A stretch of DNA of 64,000 bases from Roseivirga thermotolerans (GTDB taxonomy: Bacteria > Bacteroidota > Bacteroidia > Cytophagales > Cyclobacteriaceae): positions 1 through 64,000 of the forward strand of contig NZ_BNAG01000002.1 in assembly GCF_014653175.1 (NCBI RefSeq), written 5' to 3'. Below are positions 45,298 to 53,466 of the stretch, piece after piece. The position numbers were made by a program, and so were the translations under genes. Numbering within the stretch: position 1 is the stretch's first letter; every line of letters starts with the position of its first letter. The notes below the pieces were generated by a model. It saw nothing but the letters and a program-made list of their open reading frames with translations, did no database searches and had not been told where the DNA came from.

Positions 45298-46083
45298 TTA
45301 CTTTTTTCTGTTGGCGGACGAAAAGACTACTTCCTTACCGTTGGAGTCTATTAGTCCTTCCTTGTTACCTTTCACGTATTTGGCATAATTCGAGAGACCT
45401 GTCGACCCAAAATCGAAAATGCGGTTATAGATTGGCTTCACAATTTCTTTTCCCGATGAATCAATAAATCCATACTTTTCATCCTTTTCTATTTTTGCCC
45501 ATGATATACCGCAAGTGCCAAAATCAAAAATTCGGCTGTAGATTGGGGCGACTACTTCTATACCTGATGAATTGATGAAACCAAACTTTCCACCCTTCTC
45601 TACTTTAGCCCATGAGATTCCATTAGCTCCGAAATTGTAGATTCGGTCATAAACTGTGGGCACAACCTCTACTCCCTGGGCATTTATGAAACCTATTTTA
45701 CCTCCTTTTTCCACTTTGGCCCATGAAATGCCATTAGAACCAAAATAAAATACTCGATCATATATAGGGGGAACAACTTCCCGGCCCTGGCTATCGATAA
45801 AACCAAACTTACCGTTCTTTTCTACCTTGGCCCAGGAAATACCATTAGAACCAAAGACGAAAATCCTGTCGTATTTGGGCTCAACAATCAACTTGTGGTT
45901 GGCGTCTATAAATCCGAACTTATTTTCAGACTCAACCATAGCCCAGGAAATACCATTTGCTCCAAAATCATAGATTCTGTCGAACTGTTTGAGTGTTTTG
46001 AGGTTTTCTTCCTGCGCAAAGATTTGGGCGGAAATGACCAGCATGAATAGGCCGGGTAGCCAATTGGTGTGTTTTATTTTCAT
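45298..46083 (-). CDS. Exported WG-repeat protein
   Basis: A 261-residue protein with a signal peptide (MKIKHTNWLPGLFMLV, cleavage near IFAQ, residue 24) followed by six WG-type repeats, five strong and one diverged. Each repeat reads about FGxNGISWAKVEKxGKFGFIDSxG and ends VVxPIYDRI. The unit is exactly 37 residues (Phe at 40, 77, 114, 151, 188, 225). WG repeats are thought to be beta-hairpin protein-binding modules; function unknown. The longer frame (46173) puts 30 residues before the signal peptide, so the ATG at 46083 is used. Confidence 0.85.
   Translation of the reverse strand: MKIKHTNWLPGLFMLVISAQIFAQEENLKTLKQFDRIYDFGANGISWAMVESENKFGFIDANHKLIVEPKYDRIFVFGSNGISWAKVEKNGKFGFIDSQGREVVPPIYDRVFYFGSNGISWAKVEKGGKIGFINAQGVEVVPTVYDRIYNFGANGISWAKVEKGGKFGFINSSGIEVVAPIYSRIFDFGTCGISWAKIEKDEKYGFIDSSGKEIVKPIYNRIFDFGSTGLSNYAKYVKGNKEGLIDSNGKEVVFSSANRKK
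45301..45966 (-). repeat. Six tandem 111-bp units coding the WG repeats
   Basis: The coding sequence of the WG protein from residue 40 on consists of six in-frame units of 37 codons (111 bp). The middle units are the most alike at the DNA level, for example repeated CCATGAAATGCC-like stretches, which fits past unequal crossing-over. Confidence 0.75.
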
Positions 46084-46155
46084 AAGGAGATCAGTTTTAA
46101 AACCATAATTTAACACATTTTTTTTAGTACAAATGGTCATTTGATATTGCTCCTT

Positions 46156-46189
46156 AAAAGAACAGGGCTTCATGTGACATGAAACCCTG
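46156..46189 (-). terminator. Terminator after the E2 acyltransferase gene
   Basis: On the minus strand a 12-bp stem with one G-U pair (46178-46189 with 46163-46174) and a 3-base loop is followed by TTCTTTT. It lies 36 bases after the stop at 46225. Confidence 0.85.
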
Positions 46190-46224
46190 CTTAATTCGGT
46201 CTATAGCTTAAAGAGTGCTTGTAT

Positions 46225-47547
46225 TTATAGCCCTCTGTTTAAATCGAACTTTTCGAGGTAGTCGGCTACTCTTCGAACGAACATTCCTCCCAATGAGCCA
46301 TCTACAACCCGATGATCGTAGGAGTGGGATAGGAACATTTTGTGTCTGATTGCAATAGCATCTCCATTTGGTGTTTCTATTACCGCAGGCTTTTTAACTA
46401 CGGCTCCAAGTGCCAGAATACCCACTTGTGGTTGCATAATGATGGGGGTTCCCATTACGTTGCCAAAAGAGCCAACGTTAGAAACAGTGTAAGTGCCTCC
46501 TTGCAAGTCGTCTGGCGAAAGCTTGTTTTCACGGGCTTTCTTAGCCAGCTGATTTACTTTTTTGGTGATACCCACAAGGCTTAACTGATCGGCATTGTGA
46601 ATTACAGGAACAATGAGGTTGCCGGTGGGTAAGGCTACAGCCATACCTATGTTAATGTCTTTCTTCTTGATTATCCGCGTACCATCTACCTGCACATTCA
46701 TCATTGGGTAGTCCTTAATGGCTTTTACTACGGCTTCTATAAAGATGGGGGTAAAGGTGATTGGCTCTCCTTCGCGCTCTTTGAATTGCTGTTTTACGCG
46801 GTTTCTCCAATACACAATATTAGTTACGTCTGCTTCAACAAATGATGTAACATGAGGAGAGATGCGCTTTGAATCGACCATGCGCTCGGCAATCATCTTA
46901 CGCATACGATCCATTTCAATGATCTCATCTTCACCAGAGATGCTTACCGGCATTGGTTGAGGGGTACGAGCCGGAGCGGCTGCAGGCTGGGCAGCAGGTG
47001 CCGGGCTGGAAGTGGCCTGTCCGGCCGCTGGTCTATTTTTCACATAGGCCAGAATATCTTTTTTGGTCACACGGCCTTCGCGTCCGGTACCCGGTACCGA
47101 CTCAAGCTCTGCCATGGAGATGTTTTCCTGACGAGCAATGCTCATTACCAGTGGAGAATAGAAGCGGTCTGAACTGGTTTGTCCATTACTTGATTGTCCG
47201 TTGCTGGAGGCTGAAACTGCTGCTGGTTGAGCTTCGGCTTGAGGTTGGGGTGCTGAAGCCGTGGCAGCGGGAGCAGTAGTCGGCTGGCTTTCGGTTTCCA
47301 CTGCGGCATCCGTTTCAATTTTAGCAATGGGAGCACCTACGGCCACCACATCGCCCTCTTTCACTAAAATTTCTTTAAGAATTCCTCCGTGAGTTGCAGG
47401 AACTTCTGTGTCTACTTTATCGGTGGCCACCTCCAAAACCGATTCATCGGGTTCTATGGTGTCTCCCTCTTTCTTTAGCCAGGTGAGCACAGTACCTTCC
47501 ATTATACTCTCGCCCATTTTTGGCATTACCATTTCTACTATAGCCAT
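46225..47547 (-). CDS. 2-oxo acid dehydrogenase E2 (lipoyl acyltransferase)
   Basis: The core subunit of a pyruvate, branched-chain or 2-oxoglutarate dehydrogenase complex. Domains in order: lipoyl domain (1-77) with Lys44 in EVATDKVDTEV; an Ala/Pro/Gln-rich flexible linker; peripheral subunit-binding domain (about 130-170) with SPLVMSIARQENIS and GREGRVTKKDIL; a second Ala/Pro linker; and the catalytic domain (about 205-440) with the His412/Asp416 motif HRVVDG. The lipoyl motif and MVMPKMGESI start resemble branched-chain E2 (BkdB), but the substrate cannot be fixed. E1 and E3 are not nearby. It has a full promoter match and its own terminator. Confidence 0.9.
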   Translation of the reverse strand: MAIVEMVMPKMGESIMEGTVLTWLKKEGDTIEPDESVLEVATDKVDTEVPATHGGILKEILVKEGDVVAVGAPIAKIETDAAVETESQPTTAPAATASAPQPQAEAQPAAVSASSNGQSSNGQTSSDRFYSPLVMSIARQENISMAELESVPGTGREGRVTKKDILAYVKNRPAAGQATSSPAPAAQPAAAPARTPQPMPVSISGEDEIIEMDRMRKMIAERMVDSKRISPHVTSFVEADVTNIVYWRNRVKQQFKEREGEPITFTPIFIEAVVKAIKDYPMMNVQVDGTRIIKKKDINIGMAVALPTGNLIVPVIHNADQLSLVGITKKVNQLAKKARENKLSPDDLQGGTYTVSNVGSFGNVMGTPIIMQPQVGILALGAVVKKPAVIETPNGDAIAIRHKMFLSHSYDHRVVDGSLGGMFVRRVADYLEKFDLNRGL

Positions 47548-47587
47548 TTCCTTATTTTTAGTGAATTAAAACGTTTGCACTAACTCG

Positions 47588-47619
47588 CAAAAGTAAACGA
47601 ATTACCAAATATTATCAAA
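47588..47619 (-). promoter_or_regulatory. Promoter of the E2 acyltransferase gene
   Basis: Minus strand: TTTG (47619-47616), 20 bases, then TACTTTTG (47595-47588). Both boxes and the spacing match the Bacteroidota primary sigma factor consensus. The start codon is at 47547. Confidence 0.6.
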
Positions 47620-47622
47620 GTT

Positions 47623-48870
47623 TTATTGGCTTAAACTTTTTCTAACCAAATTTAATATTGCAATTTCTGTCAATTCAATATTTAATAGTCTGTTCTGAGT
47701 TAATTGCAGTTTTTTGGTGATGGTTTTTTCGCCATCGGCAAAAGCAATCCAAACTGTACCTATTGGTTTTTCGTCTGTTCCCCCTCCTGGGCCGGCAATT
47801 CCACTCGAAGCAGCACCAATATCGGCATTAAATAGCTTGCGTACGCCTTCAGCCATTTCTTTTACGCAGGCCTCGCTTACGGCTCCATAGGCCTCCAGAG
47901 TTTCTTGCCGTACACCAAGTATTTGCATTTTAAACTGGTTGTGATAGGGTACAACTCCACCCTGGAAATAATTACTAGAACCGGCCACTGTGGTTAGTTT
48001 GTGTTGGGCGTAGCCTCCAGAACAGCTTTCGGCCAATGCTATGGTTTTGTTTTTGGTTTTGAGCAATTGGCCTACGGCTTCTTCCAGAGAGGTTTCATCG
48101 TAGCCGTAAATAAATTCCCCTGCCAACGGAAGAAGCCTTTCAACCTGCTGCCCGACTTCCTCTACCAATTGTTGCTTGTTTTCACCTACGGCTGTCAGTC
48201 TTAGTTTTACCTGCCCTACACTCGGTAGATAGGCTAATGAAATATGTTCGGGTAGGTTGGCCTCCCAGTCCTTTATAATATCGGCCAAAAACGACTCGCC
48301 AATACCCACCGTTTTGATGAGCTTATGATAGATAACCGGGGTTTGAAAGTGACGGGATAACTTAGGCAGCACCAATTGCTTCACAAGATTTTTCATCTCG
48401 TGCGGAACACCGGGCAACGAGACAAAGACTTTTCCGTTGCGTTCGTACCATGTGCCGGGCGCAGTTCCAAGCTCATTGTGCAATACCTGGGCTACTTTAG
48501 GCACCAGGGCCTGTCTTTTATTAAGTTCAGTGAACTGTCTGCCCCTTCTTTCAAAGAAGTTTTTTACATGGTTTAAGACCGATTCGTTGAGTACAATTTC
48601 ACTATTGAAATACTCCGCCAACATGGGCATAGTCAGGTCGTCATTGGTAGGGCCAAGGCCACCGGTAATTATCACCATGTCGGCTCTTTTTTCGGCCTCG
48701 GCAAAAGCCGTTAAAATGGCCTCTCTTTGGTCGCCAACAGTTGTTTTTCGCACTACTCTAACCCCTAATTGATCCAACTCTGCACTAATCCATTGTGCAT
48801 TGGTATCTGTGATTTGCCCATAGAGAATTTCATCTCCAATGGTGAGAATCTCGGCCAGTATCTGTTTCAT
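47623..48870 (-). CDS. cinA: CinA family protein (nicotinamide-nucleotide amidohydrolase)
   Basis: A 415-residue protein with the N-terminal MoCF/COG1058 domain (about 1-170: EILTIGDEILYGQITDTNAQWI in part, IITGGLGPTNDDLT near 70, LPGVPHEM near 148) and the C-terminal PncC deamidase domain (about 255-415: LAESCSGGYAQHKLTTVAGSS in part, GIAGPGGGTDEKPIGTVWIA near 363). CinA hydrolyses damaged or spent pyridine nucleotides (NMN, ADP-ribose) in NAD recycling. It starts two bases after the trans-sulfuration enzyme gene and is read with it. Confidence 0.95.
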   Translation of the reverse strand: MKQILAEILTIGDEILYGQITDTNAQWISAELDQLGVRVVRKTTVGDQREAILTAFAEAEKRADMVIITGGLGPTNDDLTMPMLAEYFNSEIVLNESVLNHVKNFFERRGRQFTELNKRQALVPKVAQVLHNELGTAPGTWYERNGKVFVSLPGVPHEMKNLVKQLVLPKLSRHFQTPVIYHKLIKTVGIGESFLADIIKDWEANLPEHISLAYLPSVGQVKLRLTAVGENKQQLVEEVGQQVERLLPLAGEFIYGYDETSLEEAVGQLLKTKNKTIALAESCSGGYAQHKLTTVAGSSNYFQGGVVPYHNQFKMQILGVRQETLEAYGAVSEACVKEMAEGVRKLFNADIGAASSGIAGPGGGTDEKPIGTVWIAFADGEKTITKKLQLTQNRLLNIELTEIAILNLVRKSLSQ

Positions 48871-48871
48871 T

Positions 48872-50047
48872 TTATGCTTTTTCTAAAGCTTGTTGAATGT
48901 CTGAAATAATGTCGTCAATGTGTTCTAAACCCACCGAAACGCGAATGAGTTCTGGCGTGATTCCTACTTTTAATCGCTCCTCTTCGGTTAGCTTGGCGTG
49001 GGTGGTAGATGATGGGTGTGTGGCAATGGTTCGGCTATCGCCCAGATTGGCAGTGAGTGAACAAAGGCTAAGGTGATTCAGGAAATTGCGTCCGTTTTCT
49101 AACCCACCCTGAATACCAAAGGCAACCAAGGCTCCGCCCTTACTCATTTGTTTCTGTGCAATATCGAATTGAGGGTGGCTTTTAAGGCCGGGGTATTTAA
49201 CCCAGTTTACCTTGGGGTGAGCTTCCAGGAATTCACTCAGAGCAAGTGCATTTTCGCAGTGTCGTTCCATGCGCACAGCCAGTGTTTCCAGACTTTTGGA
49301 AAGGACCCAGGCATTGAAAGGCGAGAGAGCTGGTCCCGTACTTCGGCTAAAGGCGTAAATTTCTTCAATAAGGTCTTTTCGACCAACCGTAATTCCTCCC
49401 AAAACGCGTCCCTGACCATCTATAAACTTAGTGGCAGAGTGAATCACCAAATCAGCTCCGAAGCGGATAGGCTGTTGAAGGTAAGGGGTAGCAAAGCAAT
49501 TGTCTACAATAAGTATTAGTCCATGCTCTTTGCAGAATTGCCCGGCAAACTCAAGGTCCACCAAATCTACACCCGGGTTGGTTGGTGTTTCCAGGTAAAA
49601 CAACTTGGTGTTGGGCTGCACGGCATTTCCCCAGTCGGCAGTGGAGTTTACCTCTACATAGGTGGTTTCTATTTTCCACTTAGGCAATATTTTGGTGAAA
49701 ACGGTATGAGTAGAGCCAAACACCGAACGGCAGCTTATGATGTGGTCTCCTGCATTGGCCAGGGCTGCAAAAGTAGAAAACACGGCAGCCATACCTGTAG
49801 CAAAAACATAGCCTGCTTCTGCACCCTCCATTTGACATAACTTGTCGGCCAATTCCCCAAAATTGGGATTGCTGAACCGGCTATAAATATGGCGGTCGTT
49901 TTCACCGGCAAAGGCAGCCCGCATTTCTTCGGCATCATTGTAAATAAAGCTGGAAGTCAAATACATGGGCGTGGAGTGCTCCTGTGCATGGGTGGGTGCA
50001 ATCTGAGTTCTTATGGCCTGTGTTTCGAATTTCTGGTCTTTGCTCAT
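48872..50047 (-). CDS. Trans-sulfuration PLP enzyme (O-succinylhomoserine sulfhydrylase type)
   Basis: A 391-residue PLP enzyme of the Cys/Met metabolism family. The cofactor Lys207 is in VIHSATKFIDGQGRVLGG (in part), the phosphate-binding YSRFSNPN (55-62) and ATGMAAV (83-89) are typical, and the ETPTNPGVDLVDL region is near 153. The pattern fits O-succinylhomoserine sulfhydrylase (MetZ) better than cystathionine gamma-synthase, but related lyases cannot be excluded. It would make homocysteine for methionine synthesis. A TAACTTTG box (50065-50072) lies upstream. cinA follows in the same transcript. Confidence 0.88.
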   Translation of the reverse strand: MSKDQKFETQAIRTQIAPTHAQEHSTPMYLTSSFIYNDAEEMRAAFAGENDRHIYSRFSNPNFGELADKLCQMEGAEAGYVFATGMAAVFSTFAALANAGDHIISCRSVFGSTHTVFTKILPKWKIETTYVEVNSTADWGNAVQPNTKLFYLETPTNPGVDLVDLEFAGQFCKEHGLILIVDNCFATPYLQQPIRFGADLVIHSATKFIDGQGRVLGGITVGRKDLIEEIYAFSRSTGPALSPFNAWVLSKSLETLAVRMERHCENALALSEFLEAHPKVNWVKYPGLKSHPQFDIAQKQMSKGGALVAFGIQGGLENGRNFLNHLSLCSLTANLGDSRTIATHPSSTTHAKLTEEERLKVGITPELIRVSVGLEHIDDIISDIQQALEKA

Positions 50048-50064
50048 GGCTGTGCTTGTGTGTT

Positions 50065-50072
50065 CAAAGTTA
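50065..50072 (-). promoter_or_regulatory. Candidate -7 promoter box for the trans-sulfuration/cinA pair
   Basis: Minus-strand TAACTTTG matches TAnnTTTG, 18 bases before the ATG (50047). A TTTG occurs 25 bases further upstream, slightly beyond the usual range. Confidence 0.4.
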
Positions 50073-50131
50073 ATTGAGTTTTATAGTTATGCTAAGACAA
50101 AAGCATTGTTGTTTGCTCAAAAATAGCTTGT

Positions 50132-50740
50132 CTAACCGACTATGGTTCTGAAGGTGAGATTAATTCGTGCACCATCGGCTTTTTTGCTGGGAGGCAGGGC
50201 ATGCTGCCAATAGTCTTGTGTAGATCCCTTCATGAGTAACAGGCTTCCATTTTCCAATAGTTGTTCTACTTTGTTGCCCGAGTGTTGGTGTCGGAATACA
50301 AACTTTCGTTCGGTTCCCAGGCTTATAGAAGCTATAGCGCCTTCTCGTTTTAATTCGGGCTCGTTGTCGCTGTGCCAACTCATGCCCTCTTCTCCCGAAT
50401 GATACAGGTTAAGCAAGCAGGAGTTGTATGTTTCTCCGGTAGCCAGTTCAGCCTTTTTTTTCAGCTCAATGAGTTCGTTAATCCACGGCAAGGCCTTTTT
50501 TGTGGTCTTAGAGTAGGTGTAGTCAAAGGGTTTGTCTCCATACCAGGCTACTTTTCGTTTAGTGGTAATCCGCTTGCCAAACATGAGCAACTCATCGTTT
50601 CTCCAGGCTATTTTCTCGAGCAATTTGCGAAAATAACGGTAGGCATCGTCAGGATGTATGAGAGCCCGGTAGTAATGAACTATACCGTCTTCCGGCAATA
50701 TGTTTTCTTCCGGTTCGGGAGTGAAGTCAAATAATTGCAT
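50132..50740 (-). CDS. alkB: AlkB-type 2-oxoglutarate-dependent dioxygenase
   Basis: A 202-residue Fe(II)/2-oxoglutarate enzyme that removes alkyl groups from DNA or RNA bases. Iron ligands His123 and Asp125 (MSWHSDNEP) and His180 (WQHALPP), and 2-oxoglutarate Arg192 and Arg198 (RINLTFR), are all present. The N-terminal nucleotide-recognition lid (about 20-100) includes PRKVAWYGD-like KRKVAWYGDKPFDYTY. It resembles the ALKBH2/AlkB-like group common in Bacteroidota. The TfoX-like gene lies 106 bases upstream in the same direction. Confidence 0.93.
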   Translation of the reverse strand: MQLFDFTPEPEENILPEDGIVHYYRALIHPDDAYRYFRKLLEKIAWRNDELLMFGKRITTKRKVAWYGDKPFDYTYSKTTKKALPWINELIELKKKAELATGETYNSCLLNLYHSGEEGMSWHSDNEPELKREGAIASISLGTERKFVFRHQHSGNKVEQLLENGSLLLMKGSTQDYWQHALPPSKKADGARINLTFRTIVG

Positions 50741-50846
50741 CGCTCGTGTTCAGGGGTTTGCCAATTGAATGGTTGCAAGTTGATCAAAAAATGCGTGAAA
50801 TCGGTTCGGTTTTTAAACAACTCATGTGCCCGGGAGGCCAAAGAAG

Positions 50847-51164
50847 TCATCGGCCGCTTTTCATTCTGGCTAGAGCAATTTCGGCCAGAGCAATCCATTT
50901 GTCCATGTCGGTGGTCAAAACAAACCAGTCCTTTAGTGGCGGTTTGGTTTTGAAAGGATTGAGAAGAGTATAGTGATGAATACCCTCGGAAGCCGGGTCG
51001 AAGTCTCTCCCGAGCCGGAAACACATTTTGTTGTCCCAGTTGAATAGAAAGTTTTTGCCTTTGTATTGCAGGCCACGAGACGACATCATTTTGCCCTCCG
51101 TCACGTCAGCTTGGGTAGCAAAGTGACTGACGAGTGTTTCGAAAAATTGTTCTGCCTTATTCAT
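50847..51164 (-). CDS. TfoX N-terminal-like small protein
   Basis: A 105-residue protein. The central GKMMSSRGLQYKGKNFLFNWDNKMCFRLG region (in part, about 24-52) resembles the TfoX N-terminal domain (GG-M-G-y-nGk-fa pattern), and the end, with W-x-x-A-E-I-A-L-A, fits the C-terminal helix of the same domain. The domain occurs alone in many bacteria with unknown role. No signal peptide. It lies upstream of alkB. Confidence 0.6.
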   Translation of the reverse strand: MNKAEQFFETLVSHFATQADVTEGKMMSSRGLQYKGKNFLFNWDNKMCFRLGRDFDPASEGIHHYTLLNPFKTKPPLKDWFVLTTDMDKWIALAEIALARMKSGR

Positions 51165-51305
51165 ATTACATTGTATGAGTAAAATATGCTGTTCTTCCGC
51201 TGTGTTTGGTTGCCTGCATCAACCGTTTGTAGAATAATGGGCTGTATGTTGGCTAACTGACACACTATGAGTGGTAAGAACTTCAACTTTGTAAAAAGTT
51301 AAACT

Positions 51306-52088
51306 ATGAAAAAGATTGTGCTTTTTTCTTTAATGACGCTGCTATGGGCCTGTGAAGGGACAAAAGTAGAGCAGAAAAAGGAAGAAACAGCTAAGGTAGA
51401 CTATACCGCGCACCACGTTGAAGCCATAGATAAAGTATTTGAAGCTCATGGTGGCTATGAGCAATGGAGCAAGCTCAAAACCCTTGCTTACGAAATGGGC
51501 GGAAGCAAAACTCTGGTTGATTTGCAAAACCGCTATACTCGTATTGATTCGGAAAACCAGACAGTAGGTTTTGATGGCGAAAAGGTATGGGTAAATCCGC
51601 CCAGCGAAAATGCTGACCGTCAGCGCATGACTTACAACCTGATGTTTTACTTCTATGCCTTCCCGTTTGTGGTTGGTGACCCCGGAGTGAATTATGAGCC
51701 TTTGGAGCCAATAGAGCTTGCCGGACAGACTTATAACGCAGTGAAAATAACCTATAACGCAGGTGTTGGAGATGCCCCGAATGATCAATACATCATTCTT
51801 TCCGATCAGGAGACCAACCAGATGGAATGGCTAATGTATACCGCAACTTTTGGAGGAGAGCCTAGCGACCGGTTCAACCTAATTCGCTATAGTGGATGGC
51901 AAGAAGTGGGGGGTGTTAAGTTAGCTACGTCTTTGCAGTGGCATCGGTTTGCCGATGGCGTAGCCGGAGCCCCTCGCGGTTCGGCCACGGTGTTTGAAAA
52001 TGTGCGCGTATCGGTAGAGTACCCTTCGATGGATAATTTTAGAATGCCCGAAGGTGCTGTGGTGGCCAAAGACCCGGCCGGAGAATAG
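51306..52088 (+). CDS. DUF6503-like lipoprotein
   Basis: A 260-residue lipoprotein (lipobox LLWAC, Cys16). The mature part starts with AIDKVFEAHGGYEQWSKLKTLAYEM (in part), the AHGG-W-k-l pattern of a Bacteroidota family of outer-membrane-lipoprotein-sorting-like proteins (DUF6503 type), and continues with a beta-rich body resembling the LolA/LolB fold. The family name is a memory-based call. No enzymatic motif. It has its own terminator and stands apart from the operon that follows. Confidence 0.72.
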   Translation: MKKIVLFSLMTLLWACEGTKVEQKKEETAKVDYTAHHVEAIDKVFEAHGGYEQWSKLKTLAYEMGGSKTLVDLQNRYTRIDSENQTVGFDGEKVWVNPPSENADRQRMTYNLMFYFYAFPFVVGDPGVNYEPLEPIELAGQTYNAVKITYNAGVGDAPNDQYIILSDQETNQMEWLMYTATFGGEPSDRFNLIRYSGWQEVGGVKLATSLQWHRFADGVAGAPRGSATVFENVRVSVEYPSMDNFRMPEGAVVAKDPAGE

Positions 52089-52094
52089 TTTTGT

Positions 52095-52130
52095 AATACC
52101 CCCTCTGCCCGGAGGGGTTATTGTTTTATT
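52095..52130 (+). terminator. Terminator of the DUF6503-like gene
   Basis: AATA-C-CCCCTC (52095-52105) pairs with GAGGGG-T-TATT (52112-52122) with a single mismatch, followed by TTGTTTTATTT. It begins seven bases after the stop codon. Confidence 0.8.
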
Positions 52131-52397
52131 TGTGTGGAAGGTCGAGGCCCCACAACCAAGAGTGGTGGGAGTTATTTCTGCCAAACTTTCCTGTCAATTT
52201 CAGCTTACACTTTTATACCTCCGATAAAAGCATTTTCATTGTCAAACTGACAATGATTTTCTCATTTAGAAAATATTTTCATTTTCGACATCCACTTTCA
52301 GTGCCTTTTACGTTTAACGCGCTGATTGGAACACTATTTGTCCGATCGAAACAGAAAAATGAAAAAAAAGAGCAATTCTAAAACCCATTAAATTCAG
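52131..52397. other. Intergenic region before the LRR operon
   Basis: This is the longest gene-free stretch of the window (309 bases with the terminator). It holds two neighbouring dyads at 52236-52274, an A-rich leader (GAAAAAAAAGAG, about 52363-52374) before the ATG at 52398, and no convincing TAnnTTTG box. No reading frame in it has family-like features. Confidence 0.6.
52236..52274. promoter_or_regulatory. Two adjacent inverted repeats upstream of the LRR operon
   Basis: TCATTGTCA-AAC-TGACAATGA (52236-52256) is a perfect 9-bp-arm dyad. It is joined to ATTTTCT-CATTT-AGAAAAT (52256-52274), a second perfect dyad with 7-bp arms. They lie about 125 bases before the first ATG of the operon and are candidate operator sites. 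Confidence 0.45.
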
Positions 52398-52877
52398 ATG
52401 AACAAAACAATCAGAAACCTAGCGCTACTTGCGCTTCTCCTCGTTTTTGTGGCTTCTTGTAAGAGCCAGAAAGCAGTGGTAGATGCCACTCCGGATGAGC
52501 CGGAAGTAGAACAACCTGCTCCTAAACCAGACCCTAAGCCGGAACCGGAGCCCGAACCCAAAAAAGATGTAAGAAGTGCTCCGGAACCTTCGCTGGACAT
52601 GCGCCTCAATAATTACTTTGAAGCCATTGCCAATGCCAGTTCAACCGATGTGGCCAACCGAAATATTCGTGAAGCACTAGGGTTGTTTAACAGTGGCAAT
52701 GCCCCTGTTCTCATTATTTTTTATCAGGCCAATGGTACTGAAGACTATGACGAGCCAACGGACATTACCAAGTACCTCAATTACATTAAAGACACAGGTA
52801 ACAATGTGCACAAAGTGAAAGAAGTGGTTCGCGACCCGAGCGGAAAAATCAAAGAATTGGTGTTAGTGAGAAAATAA
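52398..52877 (+). CDS. Lipoprotein with Pro/Glu linker, first gene of the LRR operon
   Basis: A 159-residue lipoprotein: lipobox VASC (Cys21), then a Pro-Glu-Lys-rich spacer (about 33-62, PKPDPKPEPEPEPK), then a domain of about 95 residues. That domain, from LDMRLNNYFEAIANAS to the end, has the same order of features as the N-terminal domains of the second and fourth genes (Y-x-x-I-x-N, a Thr, then LF, then YxxY), so it may be a distant copy. No known family recognised. The spacer would hold the domain away from the membrane. It starts an operon with gaps of 1, -4 and -14 bases. Confidence 0.75.
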   Translation: MNKTIRNLALLALLLVFVASCKSQKAVVDATPDEPEVEQPAPKPDPKPEPEPEPKKDVRSAPEPSLDMRLNNYFEAIANASSTDVANRNIREALGLFNSGNAPVLIIFYQANGTEDYDEPTDITKYLNYIKDTGNNVHKVKEVVRDPSGKIKELVLVRK

Positions 52878-52878
52878 A

Positions 52879-53466
52879 ATGAAGATGAACAGACGATATA
52901 ATCAAATATTGGCCGTTGCCTTATTGACAGTGCTTACAGCATTTTCGGCTGTAGCTCAAAATGCAGTAGATCCTAACAGGGAAAAGGCCATCGATTCACT
53001 AGCCTTAGAAAAGGTTAGAGATTTGGGTAAGTACATTAAAATTATTGGCAACAAAAACACTCCTTATACCGAAGCTACCCGTGTGATGGACAGGGCAGAA
53101 GAGCTCTTTGCTCCGGGCAGTGAAATGGGGGTTTCGTCTTTAGCCAAAGAAGAGATTGAATACTATAAGGTGAGAGAGTACTTCAGACGCCTGATGGCTC
53201 TGAACTACGACAAAGTGACCATTGAATGGTACGATATTCACTACATCTCTAAGTTGGAAAGACAACCCGATGGTCGTTATGTAGGGGTGGTAACCATTTA
53301 CCAGAAGTTTGAAGGTAGAAATGGTGATAAACTCGCCTATAAGGATACCACCAAAAAGGACATTACCATCTATGTGGAGAAAAAAGAGACCCAGATTGCC
53401 GGACGAACTATTGAGTTCTGGGATGTAATTTTGGGTGATATTCGAGTATCTGAAACAACCATATGA
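52879..53466 (+). CDS. Exported protein of unknown function, second gene of the LRR operon
   Basis: A 195-residue protein with a signal peptide (cleavage near VAQ, residue 27). The mature part is one compact domain: helices at about 37-110, including LGKYIKIIGNKNTPYTEA, then beta-strands with VTIEWYDIHYISKLE and GVVTIYQKFEG, ending in VILGDIRVSE. This is similar to residues 35-175 of the LRR protein encoded two genes on, and looks like an NTF2-like helix-then-sheet layout. Function unknown. Its stop overlaps the next start as ATGA. Confidence 0.75.
   Translation: MKMNRRYNQILAVALLTVLTAFSAVAQNAVDPNREKAIDSLALEKVRDLGKYIKIIGNKNTPYTEATRVMDRAEELFAPGSEMGVSSLAKEEIEYYKVREYFRRLMALNYDKVTIEWYDIHYISKLERQPDGRYVGVVTIYQKFEGRNGDKLAYKDTTKKDITIYVEKKETQIAGRTIEFWDVILGDIRVSETTI

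Noticed and set aside
45301-45966. CRISPR-like array suggested by regular spacing
   Set aside because: The 111-bp units are in-frame codons of the WG protein, with no short identical repeats and unique spacers.
50680-51024. 114-residue frame on the minus strand between alkB and the TfoX-like gene
   Set aside because: It overlaps both genes in another frame and has a composition typical of shadow frames.
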